From the NCBI GenBank assembly GCA_963922205.1, contig CAWUHX010000171.1, forward strand, positions 682,001-746,000: a DNA stretch of 64,000 bases. Direction: 5' to 3'. The position numbers and the translations under genes are program-made. Numbering within the stretch: position 1 is the first letter of the stretch; each line of letters starts with the position of its first letter. Origin of the DNA: Romanomermis culicivorax. Taxonomy: Eukaryota > Nematoda > Enoplea > Mermithida > Mermithidae. Below, one piece after another: positions 34,531 through 45,629 of this stretch. The notes under the pieces were generated by a model. The model was not told where the DNA came from. It did not search any database and saw nothing but the letters and a program-made list of their open reading frames with translations.

Positions 34531-35264
34531 TATGAGTAACAGTATGCCTGTCCTACTTTTCCCATCAAATAGTTGAATTTTGCCCTTCTATTGTCCAGTA
34601 GATGATGAACCCATCACATTTTTTGGGATAATGCTCATTTATGTGGTAATAAAAACAAAACAGGAATAACAAAAAAATTAAGTAAAGGAAGACAATAGTT
34701 TTGGTAAAAAATGTCAAAAGAAAAAGTTGTACTATGGTCACTTTTATTAATTATTATTTTAGAGAAGATACACACATATTTTAAAATTATAATGTTGTAT
34801 TTTCCAGGAACTAGATTTCTTCTTCACTTATGAATGGTTTTGCTTCTGTGATTTGGTACTTTAAAATTGTCTTGAATGCACAATAGTTTACTGGTAGCCT
34901 ATTTAATCAACTTTAGTGTATACACCATTTGGTAATAAGATGATTTTCATTATTTCCCTGTTGATCTCACTTGTTTCTCTTCTAGCTATTCCCAGTATTA
35001 TTTTGCATCGAGTTGAGCTGTTCATCATTGACTCGAGTTGACAAGGTCATCTTTCAGAGCTTCCCAGAAGTATTGAGTAGTGGGATATTTGAGAAGGCAA
35101 TAATAAAGATCATATATTTCTTTATTGCAGCAATAACACTCACAACTTCTCTGAATTTGGTATTTCATCAGTAATTTTTTTGAATTTTGAATATTGTGCA
35201 TACATTCAGATTTATTGTAGTCTAATTCTTCTCGCCATTTTAGTTCACCTTTTGGTTTTTTTCA

Positions 35265-35736
35265 ATTCACTCATATAGTCATCGGCTAAGAAAAATTATC
35301 CAACTTTTGTTAATATTGTGAAAAACCTTGTCAGGTTCATGAAGAAGCCTGTAAAATAGAAGATGTAAAATGTGATAAACAACACTGACTATTTCATCTT
35401 CAGTAGCTGCTGATAGCTGATAGCTGCTGAAGGTGGAATGGTTGGTGACCATTTATTCTTTTCTCATTTTTCCACTCATTGACTATTTATTCTTATGGTA
35501 TACTTCAGCTGGGACAGTATTGAAGAGTGAACAAAAGTGGATGTCAAATGCTAATTTTAATCATATAAGGAATAAAACTGTGCATGCTAAGTAATATTCT
35601 TTTTCGATTGAACATTTTTCATCAATGATCAGTTCCAAAGGGGACCCATTTTATTGTACTATGCCTTATCCATAGAGCATTTTCCCATATGTATGCAGCA
35701 TCTATATATTTTTGAATCATATCAATTCAGTTTATT
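35265..35736 (+). repeat. Left arm of a large inverted repeat
   Basis: Runs from CATATAGTCATCGGCTAAGA to ATCAATTCAGTTTATT and pairs with 37024-37465 over most of its length. Shared words include AACAAAAGTGGATGTCAAAT, ACTATGCCTTATCCATAGAG and GACTATTTATTCTTATGGTA. A further relative of the outer part occurs at 62510-62650. Confidence 0.75.
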
Positions 35737-35739
35737 AAG

Positions 35740-36620
35740 CTCAGATGGCAAGTGCAAGACTACACATTGAAGTGTGCAATTTCTCACTTGTTTGAGTCTC
35801 GCCCATACACAGTAGTTCCAGTACCCTCACAGAGTCAGTGAGGGTGCTGGCAGCCATCCATCTGATAGTTACCATCCCTAATACTTGGAAGTAGCAAACT
35901 CAGAGTGAAAAGTACAATACAAATTGGAAAAAGACTGGATAGCCTTGAACACTGGTTCACCCTATCCAGGGTGAACAGTGATGGTTTGTGTTCCATCATT
36001 TTCCTTTTCTAAGCAACAACAAGACCTAAGCAGTAACACCATTTATTGTTCCAACTAACAATAACAGAAGAATAAAAACTACGAAGGAGCACCTACCTGC
36101 TCCTTCTATCACGCCTATGTTGAGATGTCTTCAGTTGTTCCATGGCCTGTACTTTGTCAATACTCCACATCCCGCCTGATCTCCATCCCCAGCTGGTGAC
36201 AACACCATGGAGATGCTCGGATCATCTTTTGCTGCACTTATGCATGGCCCTTGAGTAAACCCTTCCAACATGGCCTTGATCTTGACGTCTATCAAGGCCT
36301 GAAGTGGGTCATCCACCCCCTGCCTGCAGGCGAGCCCTGGGTTGCGGAGCCTCATCAATGGCTGGCTCCTTTCAGCCCTTTGCAATTCCCGCCAAGAACA
36401 TATACCTATCCACAACCCCATTCTAACACTGACATAATGCTTCTGCTTTCACTTGCACTATTTCTTGTTCTATTTGACCTAAGTCATTGGACCGATTGAT
36501 AGTTCCCATGGAAAAGATTTCCGTGAACTGCCTGTGGGACACTGTCCCCCTCATTCCACCTACCAGCCCCTTGGCCCTATAGTCATTGTTTGACCTAGAG
36601 GAAGAAGTGTTGAAATAGAA
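35740..36620 (-). repeat. LTR-like unit family D, copy 2 (inside the inverted repeat)
   Basis: Two blocks related to 40225-41230. Block X (35760-35900) has TACACAGTAGTTCCAG and TACTTGGAAGTAG. Block Y (35940-36620) has a GATGGTxxGTGTTCCATCAT hairpin, a GGAGCA..TGCTCC palindrome and an AATAAA in minus sense. Read on the minus strand, Y also encodes VSHRQFTEIFSMGTINRSND, closely matching copy 1. Blocks are in the order X then Y along the plus strand, the reverse of copy 1. Confidence 0.5.
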
Positions 36621-37023
36621 AAAAATCACTAGAAAAGATGAAAAATCTCTGAAATGAGGTAAACTTTAGTGGAATAAATAAAGCCTGTGTCAAAACTGAT
36701 ATTGCTACACCTAGAAAATTTGCATAGGAAATATTTTCCTGAAAAATTAATTTTTGGGAAAATTTCAAAAAGCTTGTATTAACATTGACCAAAATTTCCC
36801 ACAAATGACAACAATTACCTTGAAATGAATAAAAGATGAGATGTAAATGAACAAAATATGCCAAAATTCTATGCTCAAACATAGGAAATGTACAAAGGAT
36901 TTCTAGTGGAATAAATGAAGAGAATTTTCAATTTCTGTGTTGTTTTCAAAACTTGTTCTAAAAATTAACAAAATCTGTAATGTTGATTATCATAAAGTGA
37001 AATTGAATTGAACAGTATTTCTA

Positions 37024-37465
37024 AATAAACTGAACTGATACGATTCGAAAATATATAGATGCTACATACATATGCATATATGCTCTATGGATAAGGCATA
37101 GTACAATAAAAAAGGTCCCCTTCGGAACTGATCTTTAATGAAAAATGTTCAATTAAAAAAAAATATTATCTAGCATGCACACTTTTATTCCTTATATGAT
37201 TAAAATTTGCATTTGACCTCCACTTTTGTTCACTCTTCAATACTGTCCAGGCTGGAGTATACCATAAGAATAAATAGTCAATGAGTGGAAAAATGAGGAA
37301 AGAATGAATGGTCAAAACACCATTTCACCTCCAGCAGCTACTGAAGGTTAAATAGTCAATGTTGTTCATCATATTTTACAGGCCTCTTCATGAACCTGAC
37401 AAGTTTTTTCACAATATTAACAAAAGTCGGATAATTTTTCTTAGCCAATGGCTATATGGGTGAAT
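37024..37465 (-). repeat. Right arm of the large inverted repeat
   Basis: Reverse-complement match of 35265-35736, from AATAAACTGAACTGATACGA to CTTAGCCAATGGCTATATGG. The arms are about 1.29 kb apart, giving a roughly 2.2-kb palindromic structure. The sequence just outside this arm (37440-37740) is repeated at 62640-62940. Confidence 0.75.
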
Positions 37466-37740
37466 TGATTTGGTTTCTAAATTTTGCCATTCAGAATTTA
37501 TACCATTTATCCTGATAGCAACCGAATTGAAGAAAAATTCATGAACATGTGAAAAAATGCTCTAAGCATGCCAAATATTTTCTTTGAGAGAAGTCAAATC
37601 AAAAAATGTGAGTGTCAGATTGGAAATTAAACATATTCTCCAAGTATATCACATTTTTGATGAGTACAAATCCTGAATATTCATATCCAGTTTATATGCT
37701 CTGCTTGAAAGTTGGTCCTTACCACTTCTTTGGTTTCAGA
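37330..37740. repeat. Repeat family F, copy 1
   Basis: Aligns in direct orientation with 62510-62940. Shared words include CCTGATAGCAAC, CATGAACATGTGAA, GTGTGAGT and TTTATGCTCTGCTT. Confidence 0.6.
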
Positions 37741-38172
37741 AAATTCAAAATTGTTTTTTTTCTCAATTTTGGATGAAATATTCATTTTACATTGTTTTTT
37801 GGATATCTTGTATGAAACAGTGCAACCCAACTTCATTCAGATATGTGTGTTTTAAAGTTTTAAAAGTTAGAAAGTGATTTTTATTCATTTTCCAGGATGC
37901 AGGCAGCTTTGATGGCTCCAATCAGGTTCATGCAATACTTGTTGTTCATGTGCAGTGAGAATGTTTTGATGAAATTTTGAGAAATTTGGGCTTAAAACAG
38001 CCATATTAAATTTTGTTTCAGCCATGATGTTATATGTAAATGATGCTCCTCCCCAAGTCATTCACAAGAGCCAACTGAAAAATTTCCTTTGAACCTAATG
38101 ACTAAATTGAATATGAATTGATTGAATTACCAGATACCAAGTGTTGCTTATCAATGACAGTAATGCCTACAG

Positions 38173-38613
38173 ATGTACAAATATGTTTTATCAAAGGACC
38201 TTTATCAAACTCTGCAGAAAAAATATGCAAAGCAAAACGGCTGTATTAATAATACCAGCTTCACTTTCATCAACCCAAATTTTAACAACTACATGATTGA
38301 TCATATGGTGCACATCTATAATTATAAAAAAATAACCAATTTTGATTTAGTCAGCGTTTGTCCAGTTTGCAGGACATCTGTAACATTGGCTATCAAAAAA
38401 GTGTGGCCTAAATTTGAAGATGTGATCCTGAAGGTCAAATCAAAAAACAAATTGCACATGCCCATAGTGGCAAAATGTCATTTTGATAGTACCATAAGTG
38501 AGTTGATCTATGTTCATACAAGCTTTTTATTTTGGCTGGTTATCACTAGACAAATTAATAAAAATAGAAAAAGACAGTCCTATAATTCTAATTCTGACAC
38601 TGTGATTTATTAA
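38173..38613 (+). CDS. Uncharacterised 146-codon frame
   Basis: ATG to TAA without interruption, one of the longest intact frames in the window. The sequence begins MYKYVLSKDLYQTLQKKYAK. The centre has a CPVC pair (DLVSVCPVCRTSVTLAIKK), and near the end there is a hydrophobic ELIYVHTSFLFWLVI stretch. It is basic and asparagine-rich, as expected for AT-rich sequence, and matches no family I recognise. There is no clear promoter or partner gene. It could be a gene from a large mobile element or a chance frame. Confidence 0.3.
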   Translation: MYKYVLSKDLYQTLQKKYAKQNGCINNTSFTFINPNFNNYMIDHMVHIYNYKKITNFDLVSVCPVCRTSVTLAIKKVWPKFEDVILKVKSKNKLHMPIVAKCHFDSTISELIYVHTSFLFWLVITRQINKNRKRQSYNSNSDTVIY

Positions 38614-38908
38614 AAGCAGAAAAAATTCAAATCCACATCCCTGAATCCATTGGTGAAATGAGTTCCCTCCTAAGTTTGACTAATTTTTCAGGAATAAAAA
38701 AATAAGTGATTTTCAGCTCGAAACTTGTGTATAATGCCAAGGAATTGCAGAAATTCGAATTTAATTTTCTCATGATCAAGAGTCGAAAAATGTAAAATCC
38801 ACATCACTGAATTAAAAAGCTACAGCCTTCTTTGAGGCCAAAGTTTCGCAGACTGTTTTATTTCGCGGACTTTTAAAATTTAGAAATCTTTTTCTATTCT
38901 GCGGACTT

Positions 38909-39151
38909 TTAAAAATTTGAAAGTCCTTGGGTGACAAAATGATTGCATTTATTCGGCACCTTTACTAAATTAAACTCTTTCTCGCGAAAGATGCATGGGT
39001 GGACATTGGCCAGCCCCAACTTGTAAATCATTTCTGGTTGAGCGGCATTTGAGAATAGATGCTGAATTATTGAGTAGTTCAACACTAATGCAAAATCAGC
39101 TTGGCAAAAGCCACATTCCTTTTCCAAAATTGATTCAAACTTTTGTAACAT
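38909..39151 (-). pseudogene. Tyrosine-recombinase family fragment (YR copy 3)
   Basis: The frame aligns with the box I region of YR copy 1: FALVLNYSIIQHLFSNAAQP then EMIYKLGLANVHPC, against YTFVLNYIIIQLLFSKAARP then EMIYKAGMVNLHSC. The catalytic Arg of box I is Gln here, so this copy cannot be active. The codon aligned with the TAG at 12218-12220 in copy 1 is a sense codon, showing that the TAG is a mutation. No box II was found nearby. Confidence 0.6.
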
Positions 39152-39158
39152 TTGGTCA

Positions 39159-39790
39159 CTACAACCCTAAAACAATCACCATATGGTGCCCGTGGAAGCA
39201 CAGAGGCCCTAAACCTGTTGTGTCGTTAGGCCAAACTTGACTGTCATTCCCCCGGTCAGGCAACACGGCTTCCTGAACAGTCCTCAGGGTATTAGTGATC
39301 ATCGCATTTTGGAAGAGGCGATCTGGAGCTCGAGGAGTTTCCTCTTCAAGCTCCATTGTTTGAGTGGCGTGGAGTTCTGGAGTAGGAGATCTTACTGAAG
39401 GTGTATTCCCACCGCCATATTCCAGCCACTCTGTGCTGGTCTCAGAGAGTGGTAAAAACCCCGAATCTGAGAGAGCTGGTTCCTTGACCCTAGAGTGCGG
39501 CGTTAGCCCCAGGTCTAGGGGAGCTTGTGTCACTCTGCTTTTCTGGCGACTTCCATTGCCAGCTGGCGCAGTGACCAGTTTGCTATGGCTTTACTGCCTA
39601 GGGCCATAGCTCCCTGTGCTCCCACTGAGCTCTTCCTCTCTTTGCCACCATTGTCCTTTGGCAGCTTGCTTGACTGGCTTCTGCCTTCTGTTCTGAAAGA
39701 GAAGTTTCAGTGTACTCTTACGCTAACAGTTCAATTCACCAGTACATTTCTCACCTTCCTGGTGGTCTTTTTGGCAGTTTTTCGTCATTG
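39159..39790 (-). pseudogene. Retroelement-like coding remnant, G+C rich
   Basis: A minus-strand frame (39533-39159) reads TEWLEYGGGNTPSVRSPTPE and ends CFHGHHMVIVLGL. Upstream in another frame is KDNGGKERKSSVGAQGAMAL then IANWSLRQLAMEVARKAE. Base composition is unlike the AT-rich neighbourhood, suggesting a separate and more recent insertion. I cannot name the family. A gag or spacer region of a retroelement is a guess. Confidence 0.3.
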
Positions 39791-39825
39791 ATCTTTAGAA
39801 TACCATCCATTGCCCCGGCACTTTA

Positions 39826-39840
39826 TTATTATTATTATTA
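39826..39840. repeat. (TTA)n microsatellite
   Basis: Five tandem ATT/TTA trinucleotides followed by AAGATAAATTGG. Confidence 0.6.
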
Positions 39841-40224
39841 AGATAAATTGGTATCAGTATCTAAAAACACAACAACTAACACTGTTAGCGTGACACTGAA
39901 AATTGTACCATGTCGTCCCCATAGTGCACCCTGTCATAGATAAGAGCTCAAGGGAGCCTTCCACACTGATGGTCCACAACACTGTACCTTGCCCAGTGGT
40001 TTTCCAGACTTTTCTGCCTGGTCCATTTCTTACACTAGACAGTGACTTCTATGCTTCTGTCTACATGTTTCCTTAGTGAGCTTTTCGTGTAGTGACTGAC
40101 ACGCTTTGCTCACTCCTGATCTTACCTGTGAGCTGGTTTGCTCGTGGTACCAGTCTGCCTGTCTGCTGCCTTCTACCTTTAGTCTGGACTTAGAAGAAAA
40201 AGCAAACCTGTTGGGTCCACACCT

Positions 40225-41230
40225 TTTTGCATAATTATTATGGAAATTAGTTAAAAAAAAACATCTGCCTACCCCAAACAGGGTAGGCAGTGATGGTCGG
40301 TGTTCCATCATTTCTCTCTCTTCAACAACAAGACACACACACAGTTACAATTTTTATTGTAACATCTAACAATAAAATTCAAAAACTTTGTAGGAGCACT
40401 CACGTGCTCCTTATATCTCGCCCAATTTTCGGCCTTCTCTTCGGCGCCACTTCGTCCCCGGCCATCAACGACGACGCCGTCGAGGCGGATGGCTCGTGTC
40501 TCTTGCCGCGTCCTTTTCGGCGGCCATTGTGGCCTGGACTTGCTGCATGATCCGCGCTAGGCGTTGCCGGGATTGGTCGCCCACTGCTCCCGTTGTGCAC
40601 TTTGCACCTCGCGCCTAAAACATACACCTTCTTACAATCCCAGTCTAACACCACACACGTCTCTATCGCTTACACATGGGCGATTTCTTGTTCCATCCAA
40701 TTCAGGTCAAATGACCAGTTCACTTGCCCCATGGAGAAAATCTCCACGAAGCGCCGGTGGGACATCTTCCCACGTAACCTGCTCAGCTGTTTGGCTGGAA
40801 CAAATCTTACATCAGTTTGCTAGTCAAAATGGGATAAAACAGCATACCTGGTTTCATCTTGCTGCCAGCGCGTTGTTACTGATCGCATTCCATAATAATA
40901 ATAAAAAATTTTTATTTAAACAAATAAATCTCTTTGCAATCTAAACAAACAAACACGTTGGGATTAGCACTCCAATGTATTACCTCTCTATACTAGCTCT
41001 GTCTATGCTAGTCGATTCCATCTTACAAGTGGAAAATGGCATACCTAAGTACACTACTTTCCACTTGTCTGAGCTTTGCTCGTACACAGTAGTTCCAGCG
41101 TACTTGAAGAGGTGGCAAGGGCACTGGCTCTACCAGGCTACAAGCTCAGCTCGGTGGTCCACGTTCAGCCTATCAGCTATCTCTTGGATAGTTACCGTCC
41201 CTACTACTTGGAAGTAGTGAACCCAGTGAA
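40225..41230 (-). repeat. LTR-like unit family D, copy 1
   Basis: On the minus strand: block X (41230-41000), then a short coding block reading SHRRFVEIFSMGQVNWSFDL (about 40680-40790), then ATATAAGGAGCACGTGAGTG (TATA-like box and palindrome, about 40400-40425), then AATAAAAATTG (poly-A-like) and a GATGG..CCATC hairpin with a GGGTAGGCAG end (about 40270-40310). The TATA-hairpin-AATAAA order is that of an LTR R/U5 region. An HRRFVEIFSMG-type peptide is shared with copy 2. LTR identity is inferred. Confidence 0.45.
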
Positions 41231-41699
41231 CACAGATTCTATTTTTTATATCAGCAAAGATAAATGGCATCACAACCAGTGATTTTGTTTCTTACTCATC
41301 ATAATTTGTTATAGGTCATGACCTCATGCAGTGTTTTGAAATGTGTAATTTTTATTGCAGCATTGTAGTTGTATTGTGCCCTACACATCCATTCCTGCAC
41401 CCATCAATCACTATCAACTGTACCAATATGACAGTGGATCATCCAATATACTGTGGATAGTTTAAAGGGCCTGCCCCCTGATTTTTCGACTAGAATTTGC
41501 CATTGAACGAAGTGTAGAAAGCGACAAATTGCTCTGCAATATTGTGATGCAAGGGTGTGGCTTTTGGATGTATGTAAAATGGATAAGACGAAAGTTTTAT
41601 CATTGTTTCATTAGCCTGAAATTCAACAGACCTTTACCTATGATCAACTCTGAGTTTCAAACCGAAAATGATGTCATCGATCCCCAAAACACATTTTTT

Positions 41700-42340
41700 T
41701 CGGGCAATGGAACTTGATGACATTTGACATAATATTATGATATTGTTTTGAAGCTGTTTGTTCATCAACCATTTCTAATTCCTTGATCTCTGTTTGATAG
41801 GTGTTCAGAAGTGAGCCTTCTTGACACTTTTTATATAGTCCTTCTTTCTGCATGGCTTTATTGACATTTCTAGGCCGACCATTGATGTCCTGGTCAGATT
41901 TGGAGGGCTTTAAAATTTATCTTTCTGGATCTTGCAACCTTCCCCTTTGAGGTGTTACATCTTGTTTTTGTATAGTTCATATGCCTCCGGCCTGTGTCCA
42001 TACAAGGGGGTGAAGTGGGGACCTATTCTGTTGATGAGCATCCCACAAGGAATGCAAGGATGGAAAGCTCTCACTGATTGTTTACATTTTTGTTATCCCT
42101 AATTTTTTAACCAAAAATCAGTTTTTCCGGAAATTTACTAAATGACTGTCCCGGATGAGCCTGTTCATTGTTTTTCAGCATGGGAAAACTTTTAGGGTGA
42201 ACAGACCTCATGGGCAATTCCTTAGGCCTGGCAAAGAATGTTGGGTCACAACTTTCGCTGAAGATAATTGAACTAAAAATCCCAAAAGAAGGAAAATACA
42301 ACTTACTCATCTAATGGTGGATGCTTCTGTTTTCCTCTCA
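41700..42340 (-). pseudogene. Tyrosine-recombinase family N-terminal region (YR copy 2)
   Basis: Minus-strand blocks parallel the N-terminal exons of YR copy 1. RGKQKHPPLDE precedes a GTAAG donor (about 42310). KSFPMLKNNEQAHPGQSFSK matches the copy 1 KSFSTLKNYDQARLVHAISK region. HPCIPCGMLINRIGPHFTPL then YGHRPEAYELYKNKM gives a C-x2-C-x9-H-x6-H finger-like pattern. QDINGRPRNVNKAMQKEGLY then KKCQEGSLLNTY matches DKDGRPPHLKAAMRAAGLYE. Stops (TAA at the KNKM end and in the linker) show decay. The recombinase domain does not follow within the window. Confidence 0.55.
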
Positions 42341-42359
42341 TTTCATTTTGTTTAGTTTA

Positions 42360-42895
42360 CAATCAATTTTGGTGAAAAAGGTGCCATCAGAAAGAGCGGA
42401 ATTTTCTATACTAGAAACTGTCTTTGCATGGGGGTACCTCCAGAAGACTGGTCAGGACAGCGTTTAACAAACCCAAGGACATAAAAATACCATGTGCTCT
42501 ATATGGTATGACTTTTGATCAGTCGAACATCAAAAATTTACACTCAAAGAGACCAGTGATAGTCTCACATAACAAATCACATGAATAAAAGTAAAGTACG
42601 ATGATTTTTTCCAGATCATGGGAGAAGTTGGACACTAGATGACCAGAGCACTGGTCTGAGAAAAATCAAAAATTCAAAAACATCAAGTTTGAGAGGCACA
42701 TGTCAAAGAAAATTTATATCCAATTTTGGTGAAAGAAGTTCCATTAAAAACAGCAATGTTTTCTGTACTAGAAGTCATGATAACATGGGGTAACATAAAG
42801 AGGATCAATCAGAATCAAATTAAATGAACCCAGGAATGAAAATATACCATGCACTCTATATGACATGACTTTTGATCAGTGTCTCATATTTTCAT
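42360..42895. repeat. Direct duplication, two units about 357 bp apart
   Basis: CAATTTTGGTGAAAAAGGTG..TATACTAGAA..GACTTTTGATCAGT at 42362-42525 recurs as CAATTTTGGTGAAAGAAGTT..TGTACTAGAA..GACTTTTGATCAGT at 42721-42880. Confidence 0.6.
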
Positions 42896-43125
42896 AGAAG
42901 AAGGGACCAAGGATAGGAAACTTACCACTCAAATAGGAACTTACCACTCAAGCCTTTGTCCACCTTCTTCAAACATTCTTTGTTTTTCTTCTTTGGCATC
43001 TTGAAAAATATGGAAATTAGTTAATTATAATGAATCAAAATATCAAAACATGCTCTAAAACAACAGAGTAAAGTGAATGGATCAAACAGGAAGGAGAAAA
43101 AATTGAATAATTATTGTGAAAAAAA

Positions 43126-43270
43126 ATATTCTGCTTTTTTGGAAAGTGGGTGGGGATTAAGGAAGGTTCCCAGGCTCAAATTTATGATCTTGATTGTAAA
43201 AGAATAATATTCTGCTTTTTTCCAAAGTGGGTGGAGCTAAAGATAGGTTCCCATACTCAAATTTCTGATT
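43126..43270. repeat. Tandem duplication of about 70 bp
   Basis: ATATTCTGCTTTTTTGGAAA..GGTTCCCAGGCTCAAATTT and ATATTCTGCTTTTTTCCAAA..GGTTCCCATACTCAAATTT follow each other directly. Confidence 0.65.
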
Positions 43271-43287
43271 TTCCCAGGCTCTGCTTC

Positions 43288-43315
<28 letters not shown>
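43288..43315. repeat. (CA)n microsatellite
   Basis: An uninterrupted run of about 13 CA dinucleotides. Confidence 0.9.
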
Positions 43316-43318
<3 letters not shown>

Positions 43319-43597
43319 TGTACTTCCTGTCAAAAACACACACACTAAATTTACCTCCTGTCAAAATGTACCTTAAAATTTAGCTAGAAAAAAGTTATTT
43401 ATATCAAAAGACTTGTCTTTTCATTTTCTACAATTAATTCAGGAGCTTGGAAAAATTATTCTCAAAAAAAAGAAACATGAATCGGGCGTTTATTAAACTA
43501 AAACTGTCAGAGATACAACAAAAATAAAACCAGATTCGATATCCTCACTTGACCTTTAGGGTCACTGCAATATTTTTCTTAGTTTCAAAAAGAAATT

Positions 43598-45300
43598 AGC
43601 ATATTCTCCTCAAAAAATTGTGTCTGCCAGTTTTTCTGTACTTAAAAGCTTGTAGCTCAAGTTCTATTGCATCTATTTCAATCAATTTTTTGGTAAGTTG
43701 TGCGCCATCCATTTTTCTACAGCATACTGAATTTTTATCCTTCTATCACATGTGTTTCAGATTTTTATTCAAAAGCAAAACAGAGTACTTTCAATAAGAG
43801 GCTAAAATCGGGCAGTTATTACACTAAGAATATTGAAGATATCGTGGAGACAAAAACAGATTCGGAAATCTCGTGAAATTTTAAACCATATACTTGGCCT
43901 TTGGCATCATTACAGTATCAATGGTTGCTTTAAAAAAGAGAAAAAACTGACGTACTGGGCTTATTTTACTAAACCTCGGATGCATATGTTACAGAGATCA
44001 CTAAGTTTCAGAAATGCAAGTTGTTTTTTCGCTAAGTGTCAGCTCACTAAACAACAGTACATGGCATACAGTAGGCATCACGTGACTTTTGCACTATGTG
44101 TCAAAAAGCATGCATATAATATCACTAAGGGTCAGCATAGGATCTGATGCATGGTGCAAAATGCCACATTAACAGTTTTTCAGGCCAAAAATACCAACCG
44201 TCAAATAGTTGCATGCGGTATGAGTCAATTTTACATTGTCGTGAATGTTGCCTATTCTGGTCGTGAATGCTGCCCAATTTTCATTGTGAATGGTGCCATC
44301 TTCCTCGGAAATGATCACAGAATCGGTCATAACATGCACAATATTAGTCGTAGAGTTTTGAAACAAACTTTTTTGGATTCCTCGTCAAATTCTGCATCAC
44401 ATCTCAGCTAATTAATTTGTTCCTACTGTATGTTGAAGAACGACAATTTTTTTTTGGCTCAGAAATCAGGTCACTACAGGAATTGTTAGTTTTGAGACCT
44501 ACCTGATCTGTAACTTGAAATTTTTCCCATCATTTTTTTGGAAATGGTCACTCATGTCCACTTTTTCGATATAATATGCATAAACATGCGTAGAATCGAA
44601 ATCTGGGTCAGATTTGAGCTAACTCATGATCCCTCAGGCCTAATTTGCATATTCTTCTGAAAAAATATGTTCACCAGTTTTTCTGTACTCAAAAGCCCGT
44701 AGCTCAAATTCTGTGGCACCTATCCTGATGAACTTTTGACATGTTGTGCCCCATTCACTTTTCTACATCATATCAAGTTTTCATCTCTCCATACTATCAG
44801 TGATATCTGAAAAATAATCACTGATTCAGATTCTTCGGCATTTTTAGCCCCAAACACTTGATCTTTGTTGTCTATACACGTTTGATTGCAGACTTATAGT
44901 GCTGAGAAAACAAACAGTATAACTAGTCAACACTATGCATCAGACTTATATGCTTTAGGACATCAGTAAGCCTCAGTGTGTAAAACTACAGTATGTGATC
45001 AAGAATCCCTGTTTTCTGACTTGCATGATATATGGTTCCACTGAGCATCAGAACTTGACTGACACAGAGTGACTCACTCAACATGTAAAAACACTTAGTG
45101 TCAGACTGCTGTTACAATGTGTCAGGACCTTGAACTAAGCATCAGAAATGACGAATTTAGCATCAGTCAGGTGGGACTACTGTAGTTTAGATGGTTTACT
45201 GGTGACTACAGTATTCTACTAATGCTATTCTACTATTATATGTACAGTTTTGTATTCTCACTAAGCGTCAGTACAGGCCAGGTTCCACTAAGTGTCAGAC
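43598..45300. repeat. Two duplicated units carrying CACTAAGTGTCAG words
   Basis: The leader GCATATTCT..CCAGTTTTTCTGTACT at 43598-43775 is repeated at 44640-44815. Each leader is followed, about 200-300 bases later, by a cluster of CACTAAG(T/G/C)(G/A)TCAG words (43990-44150 and 44930-45300), mostly in the same orientation. No supported gene lies inside; the frames at 44151-44411 are not convincing. Confidence 0.5.
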
Positions 45301-45384
45301 TGGTAACATTTATGTGTACACTAAAAAATTTGTCACTAAAAAGCAGGTAAATTCTGACACAAAAGCTGAAGGAATTCAACCATT

Positions 45385-45625
45385 TTTTAAAATGCATTCA
45401 AACATTTTTAATCTAGATCAGATAAATTTTCTCCCAAATACAACTTTTCTCAAAATATTCCTTGTACATGAGATTCAATTTCTGAGACCTGTTCATTCAT
45501 GAATTTGAATTGAGCACACTGAAAGCTATTTTGGGAGCAGAGGAAAAGAAGAGAAAAAGCACTGAAGGGCCTCATGACAGAAAAAGGAATAGTGTTAACT
45601 CAGAAACAAATTACAATATAAAATG
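45385..45625 (-). repeat. Tail repeat family B, inverted partial copy
   Basis: The reverse complement of this segment matches 16410-16620, including TTTCTGAGTTAACACTATTC and GGCCCTTCAGTGCTTTTTCT. Confidence 0.6.
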
Positions 45626-45629
45626 ACAA

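Noticed and set aside
39849..39860. TGGTATCAG as an LTR primer-binding site
   Set aside because: It resembles an initiator-Met tRNA complement, but no LTR end precedes it and nearby coding runs on the opposite strand.
43157..43345. Short minus-strand protein with VCVCV run
   Set aside because: It reads through the CA microsatellite.
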